From assembly GCA_021730635.1 (NCBI GenBank), contig JAJNNC010000003.1, positions 310,001-374,000 of the forward strand: 64,000 nucleotides of DNA. The letters run 5' to 3'. Numbering within the stretch: position 1 is the stretch's first letter; every line of letters begins with the position of its first letter. This DNA comes from Catalimonadaceae bacterium JC749. GTDB lineage: Bacteria; Bacteroidota; Bacteroidia; Cytophagales; Cyclobacteriaceae. A model generated the notes under the pieces. That model was not told the origin of the DNA, did not search any database, and was given only the letters and a program-made list of their open reading frames with translations. Below, piece by piece: positions 42,843 to 51,982 of this stretch. A program made the translations under genes and the position numbers.

Positions 42843-43877
42843 ATGCTATTCAATAACTATCTCACTTTGTTGAAGAATTTACAGATTCTTCGTGGTTGTC
42901 TTGCTTACTTGTTTTTCGCACTTTTTTATCCCTCCGCTATGGCACAGGATGCACCACAAGCCAGAGGTCTTACGCCGGAAGAATACAAACTTGCACGGGA
43001 GGCAACAGTGGGTGATCTGGACAATGATACTTACATCAAGATCGAAGATGGCCAGTATGTACTGGATCGCTATGAAATGAAACCGCCCTACATGATTACT
43101 GGTGACAGTGGCATCAAGAAGAGACTGGATCTTTACAAACTGATGGAACGAGAATCCATGCAGGAATTAGGTCTGGTGGTGTTTTTTACCAACACAGAAA
43201 ACCAGGAGACTTTCAATCTGGTTATCCCTAATTTTGCTTCCAGTGCGGAAGTATGGAATATGTATTTTGATGATATACACCAGCACGACCGGGAAGAACA
43301 GGATGTGGCGCTTAAAATGTCCTATATACTTTCTAAAGAAATGGCCTATCTGGTACAAAAAAGTAGCGGGGCAGATATGAGTGCCATGGAGCCAGCGAAT
43401 TCAGACTACGACTTCTGCTTTCCGGCCACCGCTCAGGTAACCATGCATGATGGCAGCATCAAATCAATGATGGATGTCAAAATAGGCGATGCCGTGGCTG
43501 CTTATCAGGATGGTCAGCGCATCATCACGCAGGTAGAAGGTATGACCGTGCATAAGAAGCGTTCGATAGCGTTAAGCAAGGTTATGCTGATGCCCGAAGA
43601 AGTACTGACTGCTGCTTATGCGGGAACGTATCAGGCACCCGCCCTGGAGTTGTTAGCCACCCCCAATCATCCTGTTCTGACAGATCATGGTAAGAAAGCC
43701 ATAGGCCAGCTCAAATTGGGTGACCGGCTTTTCCGCTGGAACCCTATGACTCAGACTTTTGAGAAGTTTCAGGTCTATTTCGTCAAAAACCATTTTGATA
43801 CCACCCAGGAAGTGTATAACCTCAAGACCAGCCAGGGAACCTACCTGATTCAGGAAATGGTTGTGTTGGAGAAATAA
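42843..43877 (+). CDS. Secreted protein with C-terminal Hint (hedgehog/intein) domain
   Basis: The 344-residue protein has a signal peptide to about residue 35 (ending AMAQ), an uncharacterised N-terminal part of about 155 residues, and a Hint domain from Cys192. Block A reads CFPATAQVTMHDGSIKSM with the nucleophile Cys192, the next strand DVKIGDAVAAY, and block B ATPNHPVLT with His276. The C-terminus ends in TYLIQEMVVLEK, so the His-Asn pair and downstream residue needed for splicing are missing. It could therefore perform an N-S acyl shift and self-cleavage or attachment, but not splicing. No toxin or adhesin domain is recognised in the N-terminal part. It is a single gene. Confidence 0.8.
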   Translation: MLFNNYLTLLKNLQILRGCLAYLFFALFYPSAMAQDAPQARGLTPEEYKLAREATVGDLDNDTYIKIEDGQYVLDRYEMKPPYMITGDSGIKKRLDLYKLMERESMQELGLVVFFTNTENQETFNLVIPNFASSAEVWNMYFDDIHQHDREEQDVALKMSYILSKEMAYLVQKSSGADMSAMEPANSDYDFCFPATAQVTMHDGSIKSMMDVKIGDAVAAYQDGQRIITQVEGMTVHKKRSIALSKVMLMPEEVLTAAYAGTYQAPALELLATPNHPVLTDHGKKAIGQLKLGDRLFRWNPMTQTFEKFQVYFVKNHFDTTQEVYNLKTSQGTYLIQEMVVLEK

Positions 43878-43896
43878 TTCATTGTTACGCTAATGA

Positions 43897-43931
43897 AGGA
43901 AATACTGTCAGAGAAGACGGCAGTATTTCCT
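43897..43931 (+). terminator. Stem-loop after the Hint gene
   Basis: AGGAAATACTG (43897-43907) and CAGTATTTCCT (43921-43931) are perfect 11-base arms with a 13-base loop, 20 bases past the stop codon. There is no proper T-run, so termination may be weak or the stem may protect the mRNA end. Confidence 0.5.
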
Positions 43932-44074
43932 CCCATTATGCCTTTGAGCGCTCATTTCACCCATTGGTGCGGCTCTTAGAAAAGACACTGCAAATTCTGA
44001 TTATTTCAGGTAAACCGATTTTTTTCGCTTAACTTTTACCGCTTTCCGAACTGTTACGATAATCTGAGGTTTGT

Positions 44075-45964
44075 ATGTGCGGTATACACCTGATTCTGGA
44101 TAAAAGACAAAAACTCTCTCCTTCCAATTCCCTCCCTATTGAATCCATGATGCTTTCCTGTGCCTACCGTGGTCCGGATGCCCAGGGGTTCCGGCAGAGC
44201 ACTGGCAATCGGCAACAGGCCTGGTTAGCGGCCAACCGGCTGAAAATTATGGACCCTTCTCCGGTGGCTGACCAGCCCATGGTATCGCCCTGTAGCCGCT
44301 ACCTCTTACTATATAATGGAGAACTCTATAATTTTTATGAGCTGCGGAACCAACTGCTCCAGGAAGGAGAACGGTTCAACACGCACGCCGATACGGAAGT
44401 ATTGCTCAAATTACTCATCAGAAAAGGAAAAGAGGCTCTTCCCCAGCTGCACGGGATGTTTGCCTTTGCCTTTTATGACCAGCAAGAAGAAACACTCCTG
44501 GCGGCACGGGACCGTTCTGGCATGAAACCGCTGTATTTTTTTGAGAACAGCCACTATCTGATATTATCTTCCGAAACGAGAAGTATACTGGCTTCCGGCT
44601 TGGTCCAAAAAGAACTGGATGAAGCACAGATTGATCATTATTTACAGTATAAATATGCCACGCCTGGCCGTACTTTCTTCAAGAATATAGTGGCACTTCT
44701 TCCTGGCCATATACTGGAGAAGAAAGACTTACAGGAAAAAACAATCGTTCCTTTTACAGTGGGCAAGGAGCCCCCCTTGGCGCTTCCACAATATCATTTG
44801 TCAGAAAGCAAGCTGCTGGATGAAACAGAAAATCTTTTGACGGATGCTGTACTCCGGCACCTGGGCGCTGATGTGCCCTGCGGTTTATTTTTGAGTGGCG
44901 GTGTTGACTCCACCCTGTTGCTCTCTATCATTCAAAAGCAGGGTGCTCATCCAATACCTACTTTTTCTATCCTGAACGAAGCCAATGAACGTAGTTTTGG
45001 TACAGAAGATTACCATTATGCCCGCAAGGCCGCTGAAATGTATGGCCAGTACCACTACGAACTGACCTTACAGCCTTCCCTGATAGAAGAGGCCTGGCAC
45101 ACATATTTGAGCAAAACGGACCAGCCCATAGGAGATAGTGCTTCCCTGATGACTTTTCTGCTGGCCAGAGAAGCCAAAAAAGCCGTAGGCGTGGTGCTGT
45201 CAGGGGCGGGTGCAGATGAACTGTTCGCCGGATATAATCGCCACCAGGCTTTTCAATGGTATCTGAAAAACTATGCGCTAATAAAAAACGTTTCTCCTGC
45301 GATCAAGCTGGGCCGTCACTTACCCACAGGCTTTCGGCATCCCTGGCGAAAATCATTTCGTTTGTTGAAAAAAATGAGCCAAAGCATTACGGAAGATCCG
45401 GCCACTACATATCAAAACTTTGTGCGTTTGAGCATGCCTTTCCCTACTGGCGAGCCAACAGCCGTGACCCAGCCGCTGACTGAACCTGAACCCAGGGAAG
45501 AAACCTATCTTCAATATGCGCTTGACCAAGATCTCCACCATTACCTAGTGTATGACATATTAACTCTCAGTGATCAGATGAGCATGGCACAAAGCCTGGA
45601 AATGCGGATGCCTTACCTGGATAATCCCTTGATACATTTCGCTACGCAACTTTCTCCCAGGCTACGGTTAAGACATGGTCCTAAATGGATACTCAGACAG
45701 CTTCTGGAAAGAAACGGAGGGAGGCTGTTTACTCGCCGAAAGAAAGAAGGCTTTGGGTTGCCGACAGGCGCCTGGCTTCGCAAAGAAAAATTTCATTTTT
45801 TACGGCAACCCTTAGAAAATCCTCAGGCTTTGCTTTTCCAATACATTGCCTTTTCCCAGGTACAAAAGATGCTGCATGCTCATGTCCGCCAAAAGGCTGA
45901 TTACAGTCAGGAGCTTTGGGCATTGCTGCTTCTTTCTGCCTGGTTGTCGCATCATTTTGAGTAA
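44075..45964 (+). CDS. asnB: Asparagine synthase (glutamine-hydrolysing)
   Basis: A 629-residue class B asparagine synthetase. The mature N-terminal nucleophile is Cys2 (MCGIHLI). The glutaminase domain (to about 195) has RGPDAQGF and the LYNGELYNF segment. The synthase domain has the PP-loop pyrophosphate motif LSGGVDSTLL near residues 273-282 and VLSGAGADELFAGYNR at about 380-395. The reaction is ATP plus aspartate plus glutamine to asparagine, or amide transfer to another carboxylate. Members of this length are also found in capsule or peptide-modification clusters, and a glycosyltransferase follows, so a secondary-metabolic or surface-polymer substrate is possible. Confidence 0.93.
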   Translation: MCGIHLILDKRQKLSPSNSLPIESMMLSCAYRGPDAQGFRQSTGNRQQAWLAANRLKIMDPSPVADQPMVSPCSRYLLLYNGELYNFYELRNQLLQEGERFNTHADTEVLLKLLIRKGKEALPQLHGMFAFAFYDQQEETLLAARDRSGMKPLYFFENSHYLILSSETRSILASGLVQKELDEAQIDHYLQYKYATPGRTFFKNIVALLPGHILEKKDLQEKTIVPFTVGKEPPLALPQYHLSESKLLDETENLLTDAVLRHLGADVPCGLFLSGGVDSTLLLSIIQKQGAHPIPTFSILNEANERSFGTEDYHYARKAAEMYGQYHYELTLQPSLIEEAWHTYLSKTDQPIGDSASLMTFLLAREAKKAVGVVLSGAGADELFAGYNRHQAFQWYLKNYALIKNVSPAIKLGRHLPTGFRHPWRKSFRLLKKMSQSITEDPATTYQNFVRLSMPFPTGEPTAVTQPLTEPEPREETYLQYALDQDLHHYLVYDILTLSDQMSMAQSLEMRMPYLDNPLIHFATQLSPRLRLRHGPKWILRQLLERNGGRLFTRRKKEGFGLPTGAWLRKEKFHFLRQPLENPQALLFQYIAFSQVQKMLHAHVRQKADYSQELWALLLLSAWLSHHFE

Positions 45965-46202
45965 AAAAATAAGAAGATAACAGCAGGAAAAGTAGGCGTG
46001 ATTACCTAGCCTCAAGCCTTCTGATAGCTTCTTGCCAGCCACTGGTAGGTCCTATTTTTTTCTTTCTCATACGCACAACTTTTATGGAAAAAGCCTGTTA
46101 ATTTTATCATCTGGGTTTTAGGTTTTTGATCTAAAATCCTTGTATCTTGCAATTACGTTTCTTTCATTTTTTGCATTTTTTTACTCGTCGCTTTTAGTCA
46201 AA

Positions 46203-47423
46203 ATGCAACATATACTATACATTCATCAATATTTTAAAACACCTGAAGAAGGTGGCTCCATACGCTCTTATTATATAGCAAAAGGTATGGCTGATGCAGG
46301 CTATCGGGTTACACTCTTAACTGCGCACAATGAACCTCATTATAAAAAAGCCTTTATTGATGGTATTCATGTACACTACCTGCCGGTAAAATACCACCAG
46401 TCTTTTGGTTTCCTGGCCAGGCTATGGGTTTTCTTTAAGTTCTTATTACTGGCTTGTCATAAAGCCTCTGCTTTTAAAAAAGTAGACCTTTGTTTTGCCA
46501 CTTCCACTCCTTTGACAGTGGGTTTGATCGCCTGGTATCTTAAGTTTCGTTTTGGCATTCCCTATTATTTTGAAGTGCGAGACCTGTGGCCTGAAGCTCC
46601 TATCCAGATGAAGGTCATCAAGAATTACTTTCTAAAAAAGATATTGTATTGGCTGGAGAAAAAAATCTATGAGAAGGCCACCCTCATCATAGCTCTTTCC
46701 CCTGGCATAGAAATGCACATTCAGAAAATAGTGCCTTCAAAAACAATACTTTTGTTACCCAATTTATCCGACTGCCATTTTTTCAGAAAATCAGAAAAGA
46801 ACTCTTACCACGAAACACAATTCAACACGGCAAATAAGTTTGTAGTCAGTTATTTTGGCTCTATTGGCAAAGCCAACCATCTGGAATTTATGATCCAAGC
46901 AGCAGAAGCCTGTCACCGTACTTTACCGGAAATACAGTTTTTTATTGCTGGCGATGGCAGTGAAAAAAATAACATTGAACAGGCTGTTCAAAGAAAAGCG
47001 CTAGACAATGTCCACTTTGTTTCTTATCAGAATAAATATGGACTGCTATCCCTGCTCAATGTGACCGATGCTGCCTATATCTGCTTTGACGACAAACCTG
47101 TTTTACGAACCAGTAGCCCCAATAAGTTCTTCGATGCCTTGGCTTCAGGTAAAATGTGTATCACCACCACCGAAGGCTGGCTGAGCCAGTTGGTCGAAGA
47201 CCATCAATGCGGAGTGTACGTCGACCCAAAGCAGCCTGATACTTTTGTGGTCAAACTGGCTCCTTTTGTCAACGACCGCCAGCTACTGGACACTTATCAG
47301 AGCAATGCCCGCCAACTGGCCGAACGGCAGTTTGACAAGCACAAACTTGTAGAAAGCCTTTTGGCTGTGATGAATCCGAATGCTAAAAAGCAGAATGCTA
47401 AGGCTTATACTTTGACTGTCTGA
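46203..47423 (+). CDS. Glycosyltransferase family 4
   Basis: A retaining GT-B glycosyltransferase. The start at 46203 begins MQHILYIHQYFKTPEEGGS, the expected first strand with the PxxGG loop. Met1 at 46140 would add 21 hydrophobic residues and is less likely. The N-terminal domain shows YYFEVRDLWPEAP. The C-terminal nucleotide-sugar half has VSYFGSIGKANHLEFMI and the EX7E-like region around FDALASGKMCITTTEGWL. It probably builds a cell-surface polysaccharide in the cytosol. Its last 26 bases overlap the end of gldB, which is convergent. Confidence 0.88.
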   Translation: MQHILYIHQYFKTPEEGGSIRSYYIAKGMADAGYRVTLLTAHNEPHYKKAFIDGIHVHYLPVKYHQSFGFLARLWVFFKFLLLACHKASAFKKVDLCFATSTPLTVGLIAWYLKFRFGIPYYFEVRDLWPEAPIQMKVIKNYFLKKILYWLEKKIYEKATLIIALSPGIEMHIQKIVPSKTILLLPNLSDCHFFRKSEKNSYHETQFNTANKFVVSYFGSIGKANHLEFMIQAAEACHRTLPEIQFFIAGDGSEKNNIEQAVQRKALDNVHFVSYQNKYGLLSLLNVTDAAYICFDDKPVLRTSSPNKFFDALASGKMCITTTEGWLSQLVEDHQCGVYVDPKQPDTFVVKLAPFVNDRQLLDTYQSNARQLAERQFDKHKLVESLLAVMNPNAKKQNAKAYTLTV

Positions 47424-48384
47424 AAATTTCCTGTGCGTTATTTTCCTGCATCAAGGCTGGCAAAGAGCTATCTGTTTTCTGCATATAGGCCTGAATAATT
47501 TTCCAGCCCAGCCACCGACCAATCCTGCCCGGAACCTGATTGCTGATTTCAATCGTATTAGGGCGTTCGTCAACATAACGGGGTTTGATAAAGTTACTTT
47601 TTTCAAACAAAAGCTCGTTTTCTACGAAATGAGACCATATTACTTTGGTGTTATTTTCTACCAGAGATGCCTGCGCTTCCGAATAACCGGCTATCATGCT
47701 GTCCGGCAAACAGGGTATTATCTTCTGCGTAAAAAAGTAGCTTTTCCCATAGAATACCATATCAGACAATAGTGTCTCGTCCTTAACACTGGTCTGGTTG
47801 TATTTGCCGGAATAAAGCATGATCACCGTCGGGACAATGTATTCGGGACTATAACGCTTCAGAATGTAATCATACACCTGAGGGCGGAAACTGGCGCTAT
47901 CTCCCAAAAAAAAGTCCAGGCTCACCATCATAATGCTATCGCTCACATACAAGTCGGACCCAACAGTACCCAAACCGGTAAAGACCGTATAGAGGGTGGG
48001 CGGCTGAAAATCAGGATAATAATATTTGACATGTCGAAAGGCCTCTTCAAACTCCTGTTTCAGACGGGTAAGATCGCCAAAGGTACGCTGGGTTTCCCGA
48101 TACAACGTATCAATATGAGGATCCCGGATGAGCCGGTAAAGCTCATTGACCACGATAGAATCATGGGGATAATTATGGATACCAACAAAATTCCGGGCAT
48201 ATACCGGATATTGCTGGAGAAACTGACGAATTTCCTCTTTGGATTTTAAAGAAAAGAGCGTTTCATCCAACCGATTTACCTGCAAATTAATGGGAATCTC
48301 AGACACATCGGGACCATCGCAACGGTTATTATTACAAGAAGACAATACCCATGACAGGGCTGCCATCCATATCAATGTACGCAT
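47398..48384 (-). CDS. gldB: Gliding motility lipoprotein GldB
   Basis: The 328-residue protein has a lipobox at the Cys of WVLSSCNNN and an almost full-length GldB pattern: INLQVNRLDETLFSLKSKEEIRQFLQQYPVY near the N-terminus, SLDFFLGDSASFRP, and MVFYGKSYFFTQKIIPCLPDSMIAGYSEAQ. GldB is one of the Gld proteins needed for Flavobacterium gliding and type IX secretion. This agrees with the sorting domains found on two other proteins in this window. The gldC gene is not next to it here, so the usual gldBC pairing is broken. Confidence 0.9.
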   Translation of the reverse strand: MRTLIWMAALSWVLSSCNNNRCDGPDVSEIPINLQVNRLDETLFSLKSKEEIRQFLQQYPVYARNFVGIHNYPHDSIVVNELYRLIRDPHIDTLYRETQRTFGDLTRLKQEFEEAFRHVKYYYPDFQPPTLYTVFTGLGTVGSDLYVSDSIMMVSLDFFLGDSASFRPQVYDYILKRYSPEYIVPTVIMLYSGKYNQTSVKDETLLSDMVFYGKSYFFTQKIIPCLPDSMIAGYSEAQASLVENNTKVIWSHFVENELLFEKSNFIKPRYVDERPNTIEISNQVPGRIGRWLGWKIIQAYMQKTDSSLPALMQENNAQEIFRQSKYKP

Positions 48385-48546
48385 AACACCTTATTACCTC
48401 TAACCTGAATATAATTGCAAAATAAAGCTACAAAAGACAAAGGTAAACGATTTGATAGCTTATTCTATTTTATAGGACAAACGATATTTTCGGCGAATTT
48501 ATATGAGTATTTGCAAACACATGCATAAAAGTTGCGTTTCATTAGT

Positions 48547-49176
48547 ATGAAAAGAACATTATTTATTTTTTCGTTTGTACTTTTTACACTTCCTGCATTT
48601 TCTCAGCTCAAGATAGGTTTGCAAGTTTCCCCCAGTTTATCTTTCAACCGGGTAAGGGATGAGGCCCCCAATGCCGACTTTGCATCCAGCGGTGTGGGTG
48701 GCAGGATGCTGGCCGGTGTGATTGGCGATTATAACTGGCAGGAAAATTATTTTTTTAGTTCTGGATTATTTTTCATTCCCAAACGCGTGGGTATACAGGG
48801 AAGTGAACCCAATGAGATCAAGGAAACCCACAAACTGCACTACCTGGAAATACCAGCTACACTGAAACTGTTTACCAATGAGGTAGCCCTCGACACCAGA
48901 ATTTACTTCCAGGTTGGCTTAACCGCTGATATTAAAATTCTGGAAGACAACATCAGCGACAGAGTTGAGTACATCAGCGACTTTCGGGCCTTTGACTCCA
49001 ATGTGTTGGTGGGCGCCGGCGCAGAATATCGATTTGGTTATAACACGGTGTTGTTTGGTGGACTGACCTACCGCCGGGGTCTGGTGAATGTACTGAAAGA
49101 ACCCCTGAATGCCAGTGCTGATGGCCTGATTATCAAGAACGATATTCTTAGTCTTGACCTGGGCGTTAAATTCTAG
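48547..49176 (+). CDS. PorT-like outer-membrane beta-barrel protein
   Basis: The chosen ATG at 48547 starts MKRTLFIFSFVLFTLPAFSQ, a signal peptide; the TTG at 48532 is an in-frame upstream alternative. The mature 190-residue part has the OMP_b-brl_2 pattern: LKIGLQVSPSLSFNRV, LHYLEIPATLKLFTNE, and a last strand ILSLDLGVKF ending in Phe, as needed for barrel assembly. This is the porin-like family to which PorT belongs, but length and wording are too general to name it. The function is unknown. Confidence 0.8.
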   Translation: MKRTLFIFSFVLFTLPAFSQLKIGLQVSPSLSFNRVRDEAPNADFASSGVGGRMLAGVIGDYNWQENYFFSSGLFFIPKRVGIQGSEPNEIKETHKLHYLEIPATLKLFTNEVALDTRIYFQVGLTADIKILEDNISDRVEYISDFRAFDSNVLVGAGAEYRFGYNTVLFGGLTYRRGLVNVLKEPLNASADGLIIKNDILSLDLGVKF

Positions 49177-49189
49177 AAACCAATAAAGT

Positions 49190-50299
49190 TTAATTCATTT
49201 TCCTGAATATCATTTCTGTATTATCATCTACGTACAGTGTCAGCAGACTATCTTCCACGGAGTAAGTGTTGACCTGTTCCAGTTGAATCAAAAAATTGTT
49301 TTCAAAACTACCGGGGCAACTCATTCTGGTTAACACCGGCTTTTGAAAATGTATTTCTTTGTCTTCAATCGCTACCTGTCCGCTCATATGGTTGCAGCCG
49401 GTATGTCCGGTAAAAGTTTGCTCAGCGTAGTTGATTTCCAGGGTGGGCAACTCTTTGTTGAATGATGCCTGCTCCACACTATCTCCGGCGAAACGCTCTA
49501 ACACCCACAGCGCTTGCACCAGGTAAGCGGGATTGAGATAGCGGCCACATCCCGTGTAGGTTTTTCCCTGCCGATCAATTTCTACCGTATATTCAAACAA
49601 GGCCCCTGACATATTGTCCGTACAAGGCTCTTTTAGCATTTGCACCTTGAATATTCCAGCTTCTGTCGTGGTATCATAAACCAGCGTAGTATTTATCTTG
49701 GCCCTTTGGGCTTCCGGTATTGCTATTACGATGGAGTCCTGGTTGTCTGGCGTTTTGAAAGTCATGGCTTTCTCAAAATCTATGTCCAAAGACCAGAAAG
49801 GCTCATTGCCTAAGGCGACAAAATCAATCCCTGCCTCCCGTTTTCTGTCAAAGACTTCCGGATTTTCTTCAGCTGGGCTACTTCTTTGTAAAATATACTG
49901 ATCAGCCAAATCGCCTTCTATTCTTTCTCCTTTCTTATCCAGCATGACCAGCTGGTCCTGCCCTACCCAAAACTGATCTTGTTCTGTGCCTGCCGTATCC
50001 AGCACCAGGGTCGTGTCATTCTGTAGAGACCATACCCCTCGCGTAGTCACAATCTTATCCGACTTGCCCAGATAAATGACTGACGTTTCATATTGAGCCT
50101 CTTCGTCTAAGGTGAGGGAATATTGGATACCTTCGCAATCTGCACAGGGAAGGGTGCCGGAATAGGTTCCTAAGATTTTGGAAGCATGAGGAGAAGTGGT
50201 TTGTAAATCAGTATTACCTATATTTTGGTTGTTTTGTTTTTGGGGATGACAAGCCATCAGAAAACCGGAGAGGACTAACCAGAGTAAAAGGTTTTTCAT
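49190..50299 (-). CDS. NlpE / DUF-linked / META-domain envelope lipoprotein
   Basis: Starting at 50299 the protein has a signal and lipobox (VLSGFLMACHPQ). An NlpE N-terminal domain follows (GTYSGTLPCADCEGI with CxxC, then YETSVIYLGK). A middle domain has FVALGNEPFWSLDID, and a META/HslJ domain ends the protein (LWVLERFAGD, GHTGCNHMSGQV). NlpE in Enterobacteria signals surface and copper stress; the META domain is linked to heat- or drug-stress lipoproteins. The tandem suggests an envelope-stress sensor. The ATG at 50323 would add eight residues. It lies 14 bases from the convergent barrel gene. Confidence 0.85.
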   Translation of the reverse strand: MKNLLLWLVLSGFLMACHPQKQNNQNIGNTDLQTTSPHASKILGTYSGTLPCADCEGIQYSLTLDEEAQYETSVIYLGKSDKIVTTRGVWSLQNDTTLVLDTAGTEQDQFWVGQDQLVMLDKKGERIEGDLADQYILQRSSPAEENPEVFDRKREAGIDFVALGNEPFWSLDIDFEKAMTFKTPDNQDSIVIAIPEAQRAKINTTLVYDTTTEAGIFKVQMLKEPCTDNMSGALFEYTVEIDRQGKTYTGCGRYLNPAYLVQALWVLERFAGDSVEQASFNKELPTLEINYAEQTFTGHTGCNHMSGQVAIEDKEIHFQKPVLTRMSCPGSFENNFLIQLEQVNTYSVEDSLLTLYVDDNTEMIFRKMN

Positions 50300-50451
50300 A
50301 CGTTTATGTAAATTCAATGGCACACAGCAGCCTATCGTTCGGGTACTGTACTCTAATTAATATTTCAGAGAAAGTACAGTAAAAACGATAACTGTCTGTT
50401 CAGCTAAATTGTTAGAGACAGCACTTTACTTTAAGCATGCAGGATGCTTCC

Positions 50452-51780
50452 TTATCTGCTAGGGATAGGCTGCTGTTGCAGGGTTGGAAAAAAGTGCTGA
50501 TCCGCAAAATTCAGATAGTGCTCCCAATCATAGGCAGTCAGATCATGCTGACCAGTCCGAATATGATAGCCCATAGCAGCCCCCATCACAGGGCGGTTTA
50601 CAGCAGGCATTTTTTCTACGGGTAATCCTTCTGCTCCCAGAAGCTGGTAGACAGGTTCTGCTTTTTTTAGCCCCAAAAACTCTCCCAAAGGATCTGCCCA
50701 CAGATCTTCCTGAGCACTGGCTACATATACCGGTCTTGGAGCGATCAACGCGAGAAGCATATGCTGGTCTACCGGCAAGGCCTCCTCCCGGTCATTATAT
50801 TGGGTAAAGTTCTCCGCAAACCAGTGAGGAAAAGCGGTGTTGATTACTTTGACGGTTTCTCCAAAACGACGACGCGACAAGGCAGCACCACCACAGCCTG
50901 AATCATTGGAGATCACGATGGCAAACCTTTCGTCTTGTGCGCCCGCCCACAGAGCTGCTTTTCCCAAACGGGAATGACCGATAACAGCCACTTTCTTTTC
51001 ATCAATATCCGGATCTGTGACAAAGTAATCCATGGCTCTGGATAATCCCCAGGCCCAGGCAGCGATAGAACCCCATTCGTTGGCAGCCGGTGTTTGCTGG
51101 CCTTCCTGGTAAAACAAAGGATGGATGCCATTCTGAAACTGATCATCAAAATCCGGATCAATATCCCCATAATAAATAGTGATCAGCGCATAGCCACGGT
51201 CAATGATGCGCTCAACGGGCCAGCGGCTTACCCTGAAACCTCTTGACTTCTCGGTAGCACGATGATCTTCGGTGCCACAGGCTTCACAATTATTTACCCA
51301 CTGATCGGTGATTGGAATGCGCGGATCAGGATGTACCGTTTGGTTGCCATAGAAATTGTACCCAATGAAAGCGGGTACCTGTCCGGAATGTCCTTGAGGA
51401 ATAAACATCAGCATACGCATCCGTTGCTGGCTGCTTCCGTTGCTAAACGTTGCCGTCACTTCTTTCATGGTGGCACGACCTTCTAAAGCATTTTCCCATA
51501 CCCCTGTCGTTTCAAAACGCGTTTGTATAGTGCCAGCAGGTACCTTACCATACATTTGCTCTTCAAAGAGACGCAGAATTTCCGGTCTTCGCTGTTGCTG
51601 CCAGGTTTTGGCATCTTTTACCGTTTTTCCACCGGAAAGCATCAAAGGGTCAGGAAGCTGGTAATCAGGCACTTTAGCTTCATCGTAATTAGGCTGCTCA
51701 GACTGGGCCATAAGGTTAGGAACAGTTAGGGTGAAACAAATCAGACACAAAACATAGACATTAATGACAGACCTTTTCAT
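50452..51780 (-). CDS. Glucuronoyl esterase (CE15)-like secreted hydrolase
   Basis: The ATG at 51780 gives a signal peptide ending in NLMAQ; the long ORF from 51891 adds 37 non-signal residues. The alpha/beta hydrolase has the nucleophile segment [14 protein letters not shown], with Ser270 in this numbering. The family's [14 protein letters not shown] stretch follows, and a His near the C-terminus lies in the tail [19 protein letters not shown]15 enzymes cut the ester between 4-O-methyl-glucuronic acid and lignin or similar esters on glucuronoxylan. This member is similar to bacterial CE15s but could be another acyl esterase. It stands alone on the minus strand. Confidence 0.85.
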   Translation of the reverse strand: MKRSVINVYVLCLICFTLTVPNLMAQSEQPNYDEAKVPDYQLPDPLMLSGGKTVKDAKTWQQQRRPEILRLFEEQMYGKVPAGTIQTRFETTGVWENALEGRATMKEVTATFSNGSSQQRMRMLMFIPQGHSGQVPAFIGYNFYGNQTVHPDPRIPITDQWVNNCEACGTEDHRATEKSRGFRVSRWPVERIIDRGYALITIYYGDIDPDFDDQFQNGIHPLFYQEGQQTPAANEWGSIAAWAWGLSRAMDYFVTDPDIDEKKVAVIGHSRLGKAALWAGAQDERFAIVISNDSGCGGAALSRRRFGETVKVINTAFPHWFAENFTQYNDREEALPVDQHMLLALIAPRPVYVASAQEDLWADPLGEFLGLKKAEPVYQLLGAEGLPVEKMPAVNRPVMGAAMGYHIRTGQHDLTAYDWEHYLNFADQHFFPTLQQQPIPSR

Positions 51781-51982
51781 AGGCATTCTACCAAGGTTAT
51801 AGATTCTTTGAAGATTATACCATACATCTCTGTTGAGGAACTCCCACCCACCGGGAATACCTGCGGGGCATAGTTGTTTAACAAAGTACAATTTTTTTGG
51901 GAATGATACTTCCTGTGAGGCTGTTTATACGGTCTGAATGGGTGGGTGTTCATCACTTGAATTTAATTCATCAAAAATTTCC

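Noticed and set aside
50427-50436. A GCTTAAAGTA element (minus strand) upstream of the NlpE/META lipoprotein, like the ECF -35 box
   Set aside because: No CGTCT follows at 15 bases, so it was not counted as a third member of the ECF regulon.
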